Source of the DNA: Ceratopteris richardii
Lineage: Eukaryota; Streptophyta; Polypodiopsida; Polypodiales; Pteridaceae
NCBI GenBank assembly: GCA_020310875.1
Contig: CM035416.1
Span: 73,415,983 to 73,479,982, forward strand
Direction of reading: 5' to 3'
Length of the DNA: 64,000 nt
A program made the translations under genes and the position numbers. Under the pieces are notes generated by a model, which ran no database searches, was not told the DNA's origin, and was given only the letters and a program-made list of their open reading frames with translations. How positions within the stretch are numbered: the first letter of the stretch is position 1; each line of letters starts with the position of its first letter. This document shows, piece after piece, positions 43,094 through 54,959 of this stretch.

Positions 43094-44310
43094 GAGGGGA
43101 AATGGGGGGGTGGGGAAATGACTGCTGGCATATGGATAGGTGGAATGGAGATAGAGGTGAGGGAAGGGCTAGTCGTAATTGGGTTGGAGATGGGGGGCCA
43201 AATGGAAACAGGGGAACAATGCGAATGTCGGGGCTCTCGACAACGTTAGGGGAGGATCAGGTTGGTGCTAGGGGAGAAGGGATTGTTTCACTAATGGTAT
43301 ATACATGGGTAGTGTCTTCGCTTGCTGTTAAGTCAATAGTGGAAGAACCCACAGGGGATGCGGATGTCATAGGATATGTCGGGACACAAATGTATGTGCC
43401 CAACTGTTTGAGGGTTCTAACTCGTCGAGGGTCAAACTTGGGAAGGGTTTTTCACAATAAGTAATGCAAGGCTTTTGGTACACTTACTGATTGGACCAAT
43501 TCATGCATAGCGAAGATGAAAGTCTCCTCAAATCCACCGTTGACCAACTCTTGCTACAAAATGGCTTGACACTTTTCCTCAGTCATCTTGGTCCTCGCCC
43601 AAACCTTATTCATTGTGTTATGTAGCCATTTGATGGCTATTGTATATGCAACTGCTGTTGTTGTATCCTCTTCATATGTGTTGGTTTGCCCTTGAGCCTC
43701 ATCTTGTGTCTTTGACTGATGTGCTTCTCCCTCACTCTCTTCAATGTCATTGGCACCCTCATCGATCACAGTGCAGTCGTCATCTTCATCTTTAGAGTCC
43801 GCGTTCTCTCCCTTTGATGGCGTGTTTGGGTAGGCAGGTCGTTCAAATTCCTGAGAAACGAATTGTGTGTCCAAAAACTGGAAGTCACTAGACAACACCT
43901 CTGGGATCTCGACGTCAAATGTGGTGTTGATATCCTCTATGCCCAAGCTAGTGATCAGGAAGGTAAATGATTCAAAGACAAAAGTAGAGGTAACGACAGG
44001 AACTTCAATGATAGTGGTGGTTGTGGTCGGGATGGTGGTAGGAATAGTGGTTGCTGACTGTGAGACTTCATGTGTTGTAGCGGTGCTATCCAAGCAAACA
44101 TGGAGTGGTGGAACACTAGGTGGCAGTTGAAGTGGAGGTCATTGTGGGGAGGTCTCGGGGGTGGGCTATGGTGAAGGCGACTCCGGAACTTGTAAACAAG
44201 GGATTGTGCCACACATGCGCTTTACACTTCTAGCATTGGGAGGTCGTGTGGTTTTCTTTGAACCTTTGTATTGTTATAGCTGTGCTACTGGAAGGGCTCT
44301 TTCAATGGCG
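43094..44310 (-). pseudogene. Gypsy-4 extra ORF remnant (Thr/Pro-rich, acidic)
   Basis: On the minus strand, downstream of the Gypsy-4 integrase. The best frame (44093-43554) starts with a Thr-rich run (T-T-I-P-T-T-I-P-T-T-T-T), passes an acidic region (D-S-K-D-E-D-D-D near 43790) and reaches a stop near 43554. Past that stop the same frame continues with coding-like Thr/Ser/Pro sequence towards 43094, where the Gypsy-3 LTR cuts it. Composition and position match the linker of the extra ORFs in Gypsy-2 and Gypsy-3. No coiled coil is left. The Gypsy-3-type second protease is not seen between it and integrase; a deletion there is likely. Confidence 0.5.
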
Positions 44311-44329
44311 TTGGAATGGTGTGGCATTG

Positions 44330-45340
44330 AGCACTATTTTATAGGCTACTCGATAAGCCCATAAGGTGTGGTGTAATTGTTGATCCCAATTCGAATGCTT
44401 ATTATTCACAATCTTGGTTAGGATGTTGCACAAAATCTTATTAGTACTCTCAGCCTATCTGTTAGCTTGCAGATGATACGGTGTAGATTTCTTGTGTATT
44501 ACCAGGAAGTCTTGTCATAAATATTCAATAATCTCATTTAGAAAATGAGTACCCCTATCTCTTACAAGCTCTATAGGAGGCCCATACCTTGTGAGGACAT
44601 TCTCAAACAAGAATTTTGCAGTGGTGCGTGCATCATTCTTCTTTGTGGCCTTGGCCTCTACCCATTTAGTAAGATAGTCAGTGGCAACTATGATATACTT
44701 AGCATGGAGTTCTTTGCAAGGGGGTTAATGGGTCCCACAAAATCGAGTCCCCATTTTGAGAATGCATGCCCTCCCATCATACGTCATAGGGGCATCTCAT
44801 CCCTGCATATAGGATATTGAGCCCTTTGACACACGTCACATCGTTTTACATATGTGTGGGCATCCATATGGAGAGTGGGCCACCATAATCCTGAAAATAG
44901 TATGGCCTTAATAACACAATTGGGTCCAAAATGGCCTCCTGTTGCACCTTGATGGGCAGCTTCCAAGAGGTTGAGATATTCACCCTTGTGCATGCATATA
45001 CTCAGATAACTGCCTCTCCCATGTTTATATAAAGTATCACCAATGAGCTTATAATCTTGAGCCTCCTACTCGCGACTTCTTTTACGTGCCAAAGTCATGT
45101 CTTCTGGGAAAGTCTTTGTCCTGAGATAGGTAACCAAAGCTTCACTCCAGTCTGGCATTAGGGTCACCTGGTATAGAGTGGCGTGTTTTATTGGTGGTCT
45201 ATTACAACACTTTGGGCATTCATCACAAAGTTGTCAGGCATCTTTTTCCATGGAGGGCCAATACACACCTAACATTTTCAAGTTCAGTAATGTCCCCTAT
45301 CTTGAATGATGTTGCTCTAGTGCACCTACATGTGCTAGTT
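44330..45340 (-). pseudogene. Gypsy-4 integrase with two zinc domains, broken
   Basis: Reading down from 45340: first HHCC domain (about 45340-45200, L-A-H-V-G-A-L-E-Q-H-H, then C-P-K-C) with a stop; the W-S-E-A-L-V-T-Y-L...A-R-K-R linker (about 45170-45080); second HHCC domain (44993-44784, A-A-H-Q-G-A-T-G-G-H, then C-D-V-C-Q). The core (44780-44330) has several frame breaks and ends after W-A-Y-R-V-A-Y-K, where homology to Gypsy-3 stops. The same two-domain order as Gypsy-3 shows that it was present in their common ancestor. Confidence 0.8.
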
Positions 45341-45434
45341 GCAACCAATTGTTATACTCCTGTTCTTCTACACAACAGACAAGGATATTCTGATGGTCCT
45401 GCCTATAAATACTACCAGCGAGGATTTGGTATCT

Positions 45435-47099
45435 CTATGCTTTCACGACCTCCCTTTCTTGGGTCCTCACTTGAGAATTCGTGGGTCCATATTTCAATAT
45501 TGGAACTAATGGCTTCGCCCATTCAAGAGCGATCTCGACATTGAAAAGGTAAGCATCTGGTAGCTCATCTACTACCCCAATAGCTGCTTCTCCTGAATTT
45601 ATCCTCGAGAGGTGTTCTGCTTTCAAGTGCATCTTCCCCTTCTTGATTATGACTTCAAAGTCATATTCCATAAGTAATAGAAACCAATGTATTAACCTAC
45701 TTGTGTTATAGGGTTTGTTTACTAAGTACAAGAGAGTCTGATGGTCTGTGAAGAACTTAAACCTATTTGCCAACAAATAGTGGCAAAATTTCTTAACGGG
45801 GTAGACCATTCCTAGCCCCTCTCTCTCCATCATGGTGTAATTCTCTTTGTGGCGTTCAACTACCTACTAGCATATGCAATCGGTAATTCAATATTTCCTT
45901 CGTTCGTGGGTTGTGCTAACACATAGTCTAGGGCATGATTAGAAGCATCTATGTGTATGTGAAAAGGTTTTTCCAATCAAGCACGACTAGAATAGGTGCA
46001 GAACACAATCATCATTTCAGTTAACTAAAGGAACTTTCACATTCTTCTGTCCACTCAAAGTTAGTTAGTAGGTTGTAGAGTGGTTTAGCTATGATTGCAT
46101 ACATGTGTCTAAATTGTCAGTAATAGCTGCAATGGCCCATAAATGCTTGAACCTCCTTTACATTCTTTGGCCCGGGTTAATCATTGATCACTCGTACCTT
46201 ATCTTCATCTATGGAAATTCCATTTTTCGAAACTATGTGACCAAGTAGCTTACCTTTTCTTACCATAAAAACACACTTCTCATGATTTAAACAGACTTGA
46301 TATTCCCTAAACTTTTTGAAGATGCATTCTAGCTCAGGGATATGATGTGTTCTAAGCACTAAGTGAGCACATAGATCATCTACATACACTTCTAAATTCT
46401 TTCTCAGAAACTCTTTGAACACATGGCACATCAACCTTTGGAAAGTGGCAGGTGCATTCGTCAACCTAAAAAGCATCACATGAAATGCAAAGATACCCCA
46501 TTCCGTGGCAAAGGTTGTCTTATGTTGATGCTCGAGGGCAATGGTGACTTGGTTATAACCTGAGAATCCCTCAAGGAAGCTATACACTTCCTTGCTTGCG
46601 ACTCCTTTCAATAGGTGTTCTGTAATAGGCAGAGGGTAATTGTCCCTAATGGTGGTAGCATTGGCTTTCTTAAAATTAATGCACACTCTCAACTTACCGT
46701 TCTTCTTTGGCATGACTACAATGGGTGATACCCATTCAATGTGCTCTATCTCATAGATGAATCCGGCTTCAATGAGTCTATCTATTTCTTCTTTGATCTT
46801 CAATGTGTGTTGTTATCATTATATGTATAGGGCTTTTGCTTGGTACGTTTAGCCTCGGTAGTCATGGGTATCTTATGGGAACATATATCTGGATCTACCC
46901 ACTTCAGGTCCTTGTAACTCCATGCAAACAAATCCCTACACCTTTTCAGTAGAGCAATCAAAATTTCTTCCTCTTCATCAATCAAATCATGTCCTATGTA
47001 CGTACATCGTTCTTCTCCGCCCTCGATCGCTAGTACAACTTTCTTTGTGGTCTCCTTATTATCATAAGCTTCTCTAGAATTTTTGTCTCTCTTATGCAT
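45435..47099 (-). pseudogene. Gypsy-4 RT and RNase H, broken
   Basis: RT on the minus strand in two pieces: 47099-46800 (N-terminal, I-P-M-T-T-E-A-K) and 46803-46177 (W-V-S-P-I-V-V-M-P-K-K, F-L-E-G-F-S-G-Y-N-Q with Asp of F-L-D-G changed to Glu, Y-V-D-D near 46380). A damaged connection domain (46170-45840) leads to RNase H, of which the second half (45833-45435) is clear: E-R-E-G-L-G-M-V-Y, F-F-T-D-H-Q-T-L. Same domain order as Gypsy-3. Confidence 0.88.
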
Positions 47100-48497
47100 T
47101 CTTATCGCAATTTTTCATTCTTTCACTGCATATTTTCTAAAATTTTCTGGCACTTCCATCAATAGTTCTTCTTCATCTTCTAGTTTCACGGTTCTTTCCT
47201 TTCTCCTCTTTTGATTTTGTTGACTAAGGCTTGAATTATCCTTTTCCTTCCTAGGGGTGATGTGGTCTAGGGACATGGCTTCTACCCAACCTAAAAATTC
47301 CTCTTTCGATGAGCATTCAGGTCTGCCAGAGTTTACTTCCCACTCTTCCTCTTTCACTTGCTTACTCCTTTCCGAGATCTCACCTTCGAGTTTATCCCCT
47401 TCAGTTTCCTCCCCTACTAGGTTTATAGTGAAGATGGATATATCATAGCCGTCTTCATCACAATGGGGGGTCCATTGTACTTCATTAATTGCTATATCCA
47501 TAGTCACAAGAATCTCTGCCCAGTCATAGGGTTTGAATGATTCGTCTGGGAACACTACTGGCACATATGTTGGGTCCTCAATAGGTCTAGAGGTGTGTCC
47601 TATTCCTGATGATCTTGATGTCGCTCGCTCCTCCTCTTTTGCTTCAATTTTACACATCCATAGGTGCGTATTCTCATGCAGCCATGATGGATTTGATGCT
47701 AAGGGATGTACCGATTCCTTCTTGTCTTCATTCTTATGTATAGTATTCCATTGCAAGGGTGGTACATCCTTGTGTGAATAGTCAATGAGGCTCACTTTCG
47801 TGGTGACTCCTAGGTGTTGCAAGTACAAAGAGTCCCAATCTTGTACCACTTGTAATTGTCACATGAAAGGTCTACCTAGAAGCATCTCATATGCTTGATC
47901 CTTCCCAAAATCACATATCGCAAAGGTGTGATCAAATTCTACTCTACAGGTGGATAGGGTAATGCCTTCCAGTAGTCCTAAGGGTCTTTCTATATGCCCG
48001 TCTACCATCTGCAACTTCATCCTAGTAGGTCTAAGGGCTAGTTTACCCTAAGACTGTCACAAAGAAGTGGTAGCGATAGCTACTCCTACACTTGTGTCTA
48101 GGATGGCTTTGGTAGTGTCCCCTTTGTAAGTAATAGGCAAGTAACCATTACCTTCCTCTCCTTCACTTGCATCTCCCACTTTGTCTATGGGTATTTCAGG
48201 TACCTTTCCTCGTACTCCTAGTCTAGAGGAAGTTGTAATTGTCTCTGGGAACTGATTTGCTACATGTTTCCATAGTTTTGGTTTGATTTTTAATAGCTCT
48301 TCCAAAGTCAAACGGCATTGAACTCTGGTGTTCCTAATGGCCTCCCTGTTTCTAGGAAGAACTGAGTCCTCTCCCCTTACTAGAATAGTGAGGGTTCTCA
48401 CTTGAATTGGTATGCCTTTGCATGGTCCTACAAAGTGAGGTAACCCTTGCAAAGAGTTAGATTCAAAACTAATATGCTCATTGGGCCAATCATCCAC
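47100..48497 (-). pseudogene. Gypsy-4 protease and linker, broken
   Basis: The protease (48497-47850) has Y-L-P-I-T-Y-K-G, then I-L-D-T-S-V-G-V-A-I where Gypsy-3 has I-L-D-S-G-A-G-V-G-I: the essential Gly of D-S/T-G is Ser. L-G-R-P-F-M lies near 47868 and is followed by a stop. The linker (47849-47115) keeps the P-P-L-Q-W-N and T-H-L-W-M blocks found in Gypsy-3. Inactive. Confidence 0.8.
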
Positions 48498-50160
48498 TTG
48501 ATCTCCATAGATAGATAGGATATCTACAAGGAATTGTTCTCCTAAGTCATCAGTCTCTGATATAGGTGGCCGTGTTTCTTGTTCCTACCTCCATCTTTCC
48601 TCTTGAATCTCTCTTAAGATGGCATGTGAATCCATGTAGCCCATTTGATGATTTTCTAAGTCTGACCTAGCCCTTTCGAATAGAGTTGACTTCAAGGGGC
48701 CTTTTGGGCTAGTTTGTGTGCTATAGCAAAATTTTGTTGTGTTAGATGCTATTTTCCCTAACCTTTCTAGTAATCCTTGGAAATGTAGCTCAAGCCTAGC
48801 CATAACTTCCCAATTGAGGTACTGGGATGCCTCAAATATTGTCTGGGCTAATTCTACCATTTTCATGCACAGCTTGGTTCTCTCTATTTCCAAGTATGCT
48901 CTTGGGTAGTTGTATCCTAGCCTGGTAAACCTTTGAGCATCAATTCAAGGTTTTCTGAGGTGGGGTCTGCTAGAACCGATCCTCGCTTGGGGGTCACCAC
49001 CCGTGGTTCAGCCTCCTGTGATGCCATTTCTAAAATTTTGGTTCTGGTTTCTCTCAAGCTTTCCTCTAACTTGTTAATCATTTTGCTCCATTTTCTCTTA
49101 TGTCGCTCTCTTGACTCTTTCCAAGTTCTCGTTTTTTTTCCTATTGATTCTCCTATATACCTGGCTTCAGCTATTCTTCCGGGGGTCTCTGGTTGCATTT
49201 GCCTTTGTGGTTGGGCTCTATTTACTGCTTGGATGGGTATGTACTAGGGTATGGAACCTTCGGTGTGTTGCACAATTCCTAGCACATTGATGGGGGTCAC
49301 TTTTGTGGAGGTATTAGTGGGGTTCTTAGATCAATCTCTTATGAAGTGATCCTTCCCACATTCAGGGCAAAATCCTTGAATATTGAAATATTGTGACTGC
49401 ACAATGGTTGTGGTGTGTGGAAAATCACGTATGAAGTGGTCTCCTTGACACTTAAAACATGGTCCTTTGAGTCACTCGGGTCTTAGTTGTCTTGCATGTG
49501 GTCGCGGGTTGGGGTTGGCGGTGTGCGTAATCCGGTTCCCAATTTCGCTCGTACACAAGGTTCTCATAATATGGATCTAGGTTTTTCGGTGACTCTATAT
49601 AGTATGCAGGTGGGCTATCTACATGGGTGGAGTCAAAACTGTTTGCATTACGATCATTGTCTTTGATGAAAGGGGTTGTGGGTACTAATGCCATATTTAA
49701 ATTCTCTTCTAGAGTGGCATACTTTACAAAAACTACATTGGTAGGGGGTGGAGGTTGTTGTCCTAGGACAGGTTGGGGTCTAGGTTGTGCTTGATATGGA
49801 ACTTGATAATGAGGGGGGGCACGATAGTATTGTTATGGCTGGTACTACCCTAGGTATCTCCCTAGCTGATATGGATGAGGATAACTCTGCCTAACCACCT
49901 GTTTATTATATGGGCAATCTTGAGCAGTGTGGTTAGTGTATCTGCGCTCTATGGTACAGTATATTCCATTGGAGTTTCCTATGGGTTGCATTGTGTTTGG
50001 ACACATATTTGCCATGTGGTTTTTCACAATGGACTTGAACGAAAAAGTTAAATATAGGTTGCAAGAGGGTCTTTTTGAAGGGGTTTTAAGGCTTTTGAGT
50101 GTTATGAAAGGTTCAGGTGAACCATCCCTTATGCGCACATTTTGTAGAAACTAAGGTCAA
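48498..50160 (-). pseudogene. Gypsy-4 gag, broken and truncated
   Basis: C-terminal gag pieces on the minus strand: a Lys/Glu-rich tail (49198-48917; V-L-A-D-P-T-S-E-N-L-E matches V-L-A-D-P-M-T-E-E-L-A of Gypsy-3) and a segment homologous to the NA-1 insertion neighbourhood (48893-48585). Two zinc knuckles near 49330-49480 are damaged: C-F-K-C-Q-G-D-H-F-I-R-D-F has lost the last Cys, and C-P-E-C-G-K-D-H-F-I-R-D ends in a stop in place of the last Cys. The capsid (50138-49845) begins at D-G-S-P-E-P-F but jumps to the Y-C-T-I-E-R-R-Y-x-N-H part, so most of it is deleted. Homology ends near 50160; leader and 5' LTR are absent. Confidence 0.75.
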
Positions 50161-50744
50161 AAGGTGGAAAAGAGTTCATACACATGTGCTTATATGTGGG
50201 CCCCCATTTAAAGTTTTGTTTTCCATAAAGTCACTATAGGACAAAATAGGGAGTCATTGGTCTTTACATGAGAAGGTTCTTGGGATAACAAAGTGAGCAT
50301 CAAGATAGACAAGTAGTTGAGAGATGAAGTGATGTACGTAAGAGGAATCGACACACCATAAAGGAGAATTCATGGAGATAGACAAAGGAGCAAGAGCAAG
50401 AGCATACACTACACTTGAAGAGCAAGAGAGAGGAAGACACACACATTTGGACAATGTGTAGAGGGGCAAAGTGTGCAAAGAGAGAGACAAAGTGTGCAAA
50501 GGAGGTGACAAAGTATGTAGAGAGTATGTAGAGAGCATTTAAGAGAGCATGTAAGAGAGTAACTAAAGTGTGACAAAGTATCATCAAGGACGATCTATGG
50601 TAAAAGTGGCAAAGCCTTCAACCTTATTGGAAGCTTGAGTGTGCGGAGTGCACAAGGGAAAGCTACTCAACAAGGCGAACGATTGGTGCAGATGTTGAAT
50701 GCACAAGTAATTTTTTCTTTTGCAACTCCTTCCTTACTTATAGA
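50161..50744. other. Unclassified spacer with short purine-rich repeats
   Basis: No coding sense. Between about 50440 and 50560 AAAGTGTGCAAAG, GACAAAGTATG and GTAGAGAG units recur irregularly. Possibly an LTR or leader remnant of a flanking element. Confidence 0.35.
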
Positions 50745-51960
50745 AATCATCTAAATATGAGGCTCTGATGTGGATGCTTTGTTCTTTGGACAACAAATAA
50801 AATAGTGGTCTCTAGCTTTTGGGAAATTTCTACAAGGAGGGGAATCCTCTCACAAAGGACATTTGCTTTGATAATTTCCACACTCCCCATGCCTGACAAA
50901 TGATTTGTCTTTTGGGCCCATTTCCCAAATTCCCCCAAGGATGTGGGTTGTGGATGTTACCTTGACTTGATGCAACCGCCATTACATTTGGTGGTGGTTG
51001 GACCGCTTCTTGTCCCGAATACGTTATTGTAGGAATTCCTCTTGAGTGGCATTCCTCAGCTTCATGGCCAGGTTTCTTGCATAACTAGAAATTCACACTT
51101 AAAAGAGGGCAGTCGCTTACCACATGGCCCTGTTTGCTACACATGGCACACCATAGTCCACTTTTGATGCCACTTCCACAAAGTTCTTGTAGTTCTTGTC
51201 AAAGTTGTGCTAATTCTTATACTTGGGCATCCTCTTCTTTTTGTATTTTTAAGGCTTCAATTTCACACCTTAGTTGTGTCATGACACTTTCCTCTTCTTT
51301 GTGGGGCTTTTTTCTTTTTAAGTTCTCAAGATCTTTCCTCAATAGTGTTATTGATCCTTAAGGTTCCATAGGGTATGGTAAACTAGAAGATTTATTTCCA
51401 TATTGGTGTCTGATTTGCTCCAAGCTTATTGTTGCGGTAATGGATTTTTCACTTGTTGTTGTCGAGAGCACCAATTCCTTGATCTTGCACTGTGAAAATA
51501 TTAGAAGTGGTTTAGAAAGCCACTTTTTGAATAAAAAAATCATGGGGAGGATCTAGTAGTTTAGCCATAAGTGCTTTGGCTTTAGTAACAAATTCAAGAA
51601 ATGTCTCCCCAATACCTAGTCATAAGTTCTCTAATTCTTCAATGATGTTTTTTGTTGTATTTCCATGTTGAAAATTTGCTTTGAAGGCCTCCTTCATTAA
51701 GTAGAAAAATGATTGTCAGTAAATTGGTGCTTTGAAGCCCTCCTTCATTAAGTCCTAAGTAGAAAAATGGTTGTTAGAAAATTGGCTAAACCATTTGTTT
51801 GACCTTCCAGCAGTATTGAAGTGATCCTTGATATGATGAAGCTTTGATTTGAATTCCTCGTCAAGCCCAAACAAAAATCTGAAACATTTGATTGGTATAA
51901 GGAGGGTCTTGGCATGAAAACCAATCAAAATGACTCCAAAAACAACTTCTAATCACCCAA
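50745..51960 (-). pseudogene. Gag fragment with zinc knuckles and coiled coil
   Basis: Minus-strand, stop-ridden gag of an LTR element not otherwise present. Reading down: capsid-like stretch (51960-51560, K-W-F, I-I-E-E-L-E-N-L), coiled coil (51360-51170, rich in Glu, Lys, Leu), a complete knuckle C-A-M-C-S-K-Q-G-H-V-V-S-D-C (51150-51109), and a second with its first Cys lost (C-K-K-P-G-H-E-A-E-E-C, 51081-51049). Near 51690-51785 a ~45 bp stretch (CTTCATTAAGT...GAAAATTGG) is tandemly duplicated. No protease, RT or integrase is nearby. Confidence 0.6.
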
Positions 51961-52851
51961 AAGGCCAAAGTGGAGCAAAATTAAACTATCTTTTGGTCCT
52001 TTCAAGTCATAAAAAGTCACTCTAGCACTTGCATATCAAGCCTACAATGCCAATCCAACTGATGAACGTGAATGTGGACACCAAATGGTTGAAAGTGAGA
52101 CCCAAGTTAACAAGTTCTTGTTGAAGCACTGTAGAGTTTTTTTTGGCATTGTAAAATTTTCTCCAAGTGACACATCATTTGTTGTTAATCAAAGATTAGG
52201 AGATAAGACTCCAAATAGAGACCTAAATCACTTGAATCCGACCCCTGAGCATGAAGTTATGGCTCAAGGACGTCGAAGGTATAGGAGTATGTAGGTGGAA
52301 TGGCAAAAGATGATAGGATGTTCACCTTGCATGTTCCATAACCCACTCTATGAAGGTTTCTTGGATGCTTTACTAATCCCCTCTCAAAATCCACAGCCCA
52401 TATACATACATGGAAACCTTGTAACTTGAGATCAACTCCAAGGTATTTCTCCAAATCCCCTTCAAATTGGGAAAAACTTAGAATTTAGTGCACTTACTTG
52501 CACCTTTGAAGTGTTGTGATGAGTTTTTTTTTTCTTGGCATAAACAGCTTTGAGTAGAGACATAAATCCCACATACCTTGACAACACCTTTATCAGGTAT
52601 ACATAGAAGGTCCCTACTGTTGGTCTTGCATCCTTGAGAGGGAGAGGAGGGAAAGGAGGGGCTTCCCAAGCTCCTTGTGTGAACTGCCCGCTACCTTCCC
52701 ACTGTTGCATGGCCATTAATCTTGATAGAAGTTGATGCTTCACATATGCCATCGGTCATTGAAGTATTTCATTGGTGATGCACCACAATGCGCTCTCCTC
52801 AAAGTAGAAAACCAATCTCCTAGGGTCGCACACGGTACTCCGGACACTGGC
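51961..52851. other. Unclassified DNA
   Basis: About 0.9 kb. The minus strand has a 96-codon open stretch (52752-52462), but it has no recognisable motif and low-complexity Lys/Pro runs, so I do not call it a gene. Possibly the leader of the gag fragment to its left. Confidence 0.35.
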
Positions 52852-53032
52852 TGTAGAATACGCAGAAAAACACAGTACACAGGGAGCATGAAGACATACT
52901 TCTTAGGTGTCACAAATAAGGTCAAACTTATAGTCAATGGTTGACCAAGCCACTATATGTTTTATTTACAGAACATATACAAAGAAGTGTCCGGTGGCCA
53001 TTTGGTCTTTCACATGGACACTAATGGTAACA
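52852..53032 (-). repeat. NA-2 3' LTR (left end approximate)
   Basis: 181 bp, TGTAGAATACG to GGTAACA on plus. It is directly followed by ATCTCCCAC (53033-53041), the complement of a polypurine tract nearly identical to that of NA-1. Length (181 against 189 bp), TGTAG start and neighbouring tract link it to the NA-1 family. The partner LTR has been lost. Confidence 0.55.
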
Positions 53033-53041
53033 ATCTCCCAC

Positions 53042-53879
53042 TAAAGGCCAATATGGCCAAAGTAACTATGGGAGAAAAATAAAGAATAATAAAGAATACC
53101 TGAGTGTCAGTATACAAACTATACCTCCCACTTGATGGGCATGTTACACAGTATACAAGTGATTGTGTAAGATCATGAATCAAGTAACCCCCATCAAGTG
53201 ACAACAGTGTTGAAAGTTATCCTGTGGTAGAGCTTTAGTCAAAGCATCTGCATCACATTTTTCGTTTGCTTTCCATATTGACAATGCTCACAAAATGAAA
53301 AATCGGAGAAAGATAACACAGGTAAGTAGCCAGAACGAGAAAGATTTTCCATTCCACTACGAGATATATGGCCCAAACAACCATGCCAAATACAATCCAT
53401 AGGATGTTCAGTAACAGCTAACAAGAACAAATAAAGGATAAAGTGAGCCAACTTTGCTCCATGTTGCAATAACCATATTGCCCTTTGATATGCGAAAGGA
53501 TTGAGCATAGAATACCACATTGTAACCAAGGTCATCAAGTTGACCAACTGACATCAAACTGCATGATAACTGAGGTACATGGTGTACATTATGCATAGTA
53601 AATTTTGAATCATCAATGAACTGCACAACCACATCTCCAATCCCCACAACATCACACTAATAAGAGTCACCAAGTCTCATGGTACCAAGAGACTTTGCTG
53701 CATAATTAGAGAACCATTCTCTATGTGGTATCACATGGAAAGAAGCACCAGAATCTAGCAACCACGTATGGGAAAGAGAATCAGCCATAAGAGCCTCAGT
53801 TGGCACAATACTATCAAGTGCCAATACATCAGCATCATAAAAAATAGCATTAATTTCTTCAATCTTCACAGTCGAAGTA
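53042..53879 (-). pseudogene. NA-2 protease and GAG-pre-integrase, no integrase or RT
   Basis: Minus strand. The protease active site is intact: W-L-L-D-S-G-A-S-F-H-V-I near 53760, followed by P-H-R-E-W-F (NA-1 has P-Y-R-E-W-F). V-H-H-V-P-Q-L-S near 53580 and the GAG-pre-integrase zinc pattern (W-H-G-C-L-G-H-I, then C-E-H-C-Q-Y-G-K; 53390-53260) follow, with frameshifts near 53647 and 53547. From about 53238 the sequence runs into non-coding DNA, polypurine tract and LTR, so integrase, RT and RNase H are absent. The 5' side is cut by the Copia-4 insertion at 53880. Confidence 0.75.
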
Positions 53880-54932
53880 TGTTGGTGCAAAGTTCAAGCC
53901 TACACATTTGGCTAGAATTTCATGAACAATTGAAGCTCCATGGAAATCATTGCTAGGAAGATTTTATCCTTTACCATTTGTAAAAGCTTCTTTAACTTGA
54001 AAGAATATTTGTAGCTACCTACAAACTTGTGGAGTTTGTTAGATGAAAAGTCACGACTTCATGTTGGAGAGAATAACTCCTCGATTGGTGGATTACTTTT
54101 AGAGAGAGCCAAAAGTTGAATTCAAATTCAAAATTTGAAAGTAGCACCTATAAAAATGTAACATGTAAAAGTCGCGGTGAGGAAGACTCCAATCCCGAGT
54201 TCTCCATTGCCATATTGTAAGAGAGTGATCTACATTGTAGCCTACACTAGTCACCATCATTAGGCTATGATTGTCAAGCCTATGATCTTGTAAAACATTG
54301 TTCATTAATACAATAGATCTATATTGCTCATCTATGATCTCTCTGTTATAGTCATTTATTACTGTCAACTTGTACTACTCATATCTCAGTCATTTCTCCA
54401 CCATTTTCAATGTTCTATAGCTTGTTGGAAGCATCTACAAGTTACCTACGTGTCACAAATTTTGAAGACAATCCATTCAGAAAATTTGGAGAAAAGCACG
54501 TCGAAGCACTCACTCGTCAAACTCTGCAGAGGTCCTAAAAGATCGGGGGTAATGATTCAACTGCTAAGTTGATTGTTCTGTGTATAGTGCATCATTTTAA
54601 GTGATTCCACTTCTAATCATCAGATTACATAGATAAGTAGATACCCCTAAAAGGAATTGTTCTAATTCCTATTGTACTAGAAGCACTGAGCATAGCTAAC
54701 AGCAGGTGTGTGAACAAAAATAGAAGGTTTTCATTAATCCTTCAACTTGGAAGTAGTCTATTTTGATTCAATCATTTCTCACATCATTTCCAAAGTACAT
54801 AGGCACTTATTTAGTGTCATTGGAAAGCTAAGAAGACCTACAACTCAACTTTGAAGCATCAAGGGGCTAGTACAAAGCAGGATTTGGCAGTACCTACTCA
54901 TTTCTTGGAGTGTCCGTCCATCTTTCCAAACA
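53880..54932 (+). repeat. Copia-4 5' LTR
   Basis: 1053 bp, TGTTGGTGCAAAG to TTCCAAACA. TATA box TATAAAAA at 54149-54156. It pairs with 59194-60022 except that the latter lacks its last ~196 bp. Confidence 0.9.
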
Positions 54933-54933
54933 G

Positions 54934-54945
54934 TGGTATCAAAGC
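54934..54945 (+). other. Copia-4 primer binding site
   Basis: TGGTATCAAAGC, one base after the LTR; one mismatch from the initiator tRNA-Met site found in Copia-3. Confidence 0.85.
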
Positions 54946-54959
54946 AAAGCTAAGGTAAA

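Noticed and set aside
43102-43464. Plus-strand Gly-rich 120-codon open frame
   Set aside because: It is the antisense of the Ser/Thr/Pro-rich coding of the Gypsy-4 extra ORF, which explains its composition.
52462-52752. 96-codon minus-strand ORF as a gene
   Set aside because: No motif or family match, Lys and Pro runs, and surrounded by non-coding repeat sequence.
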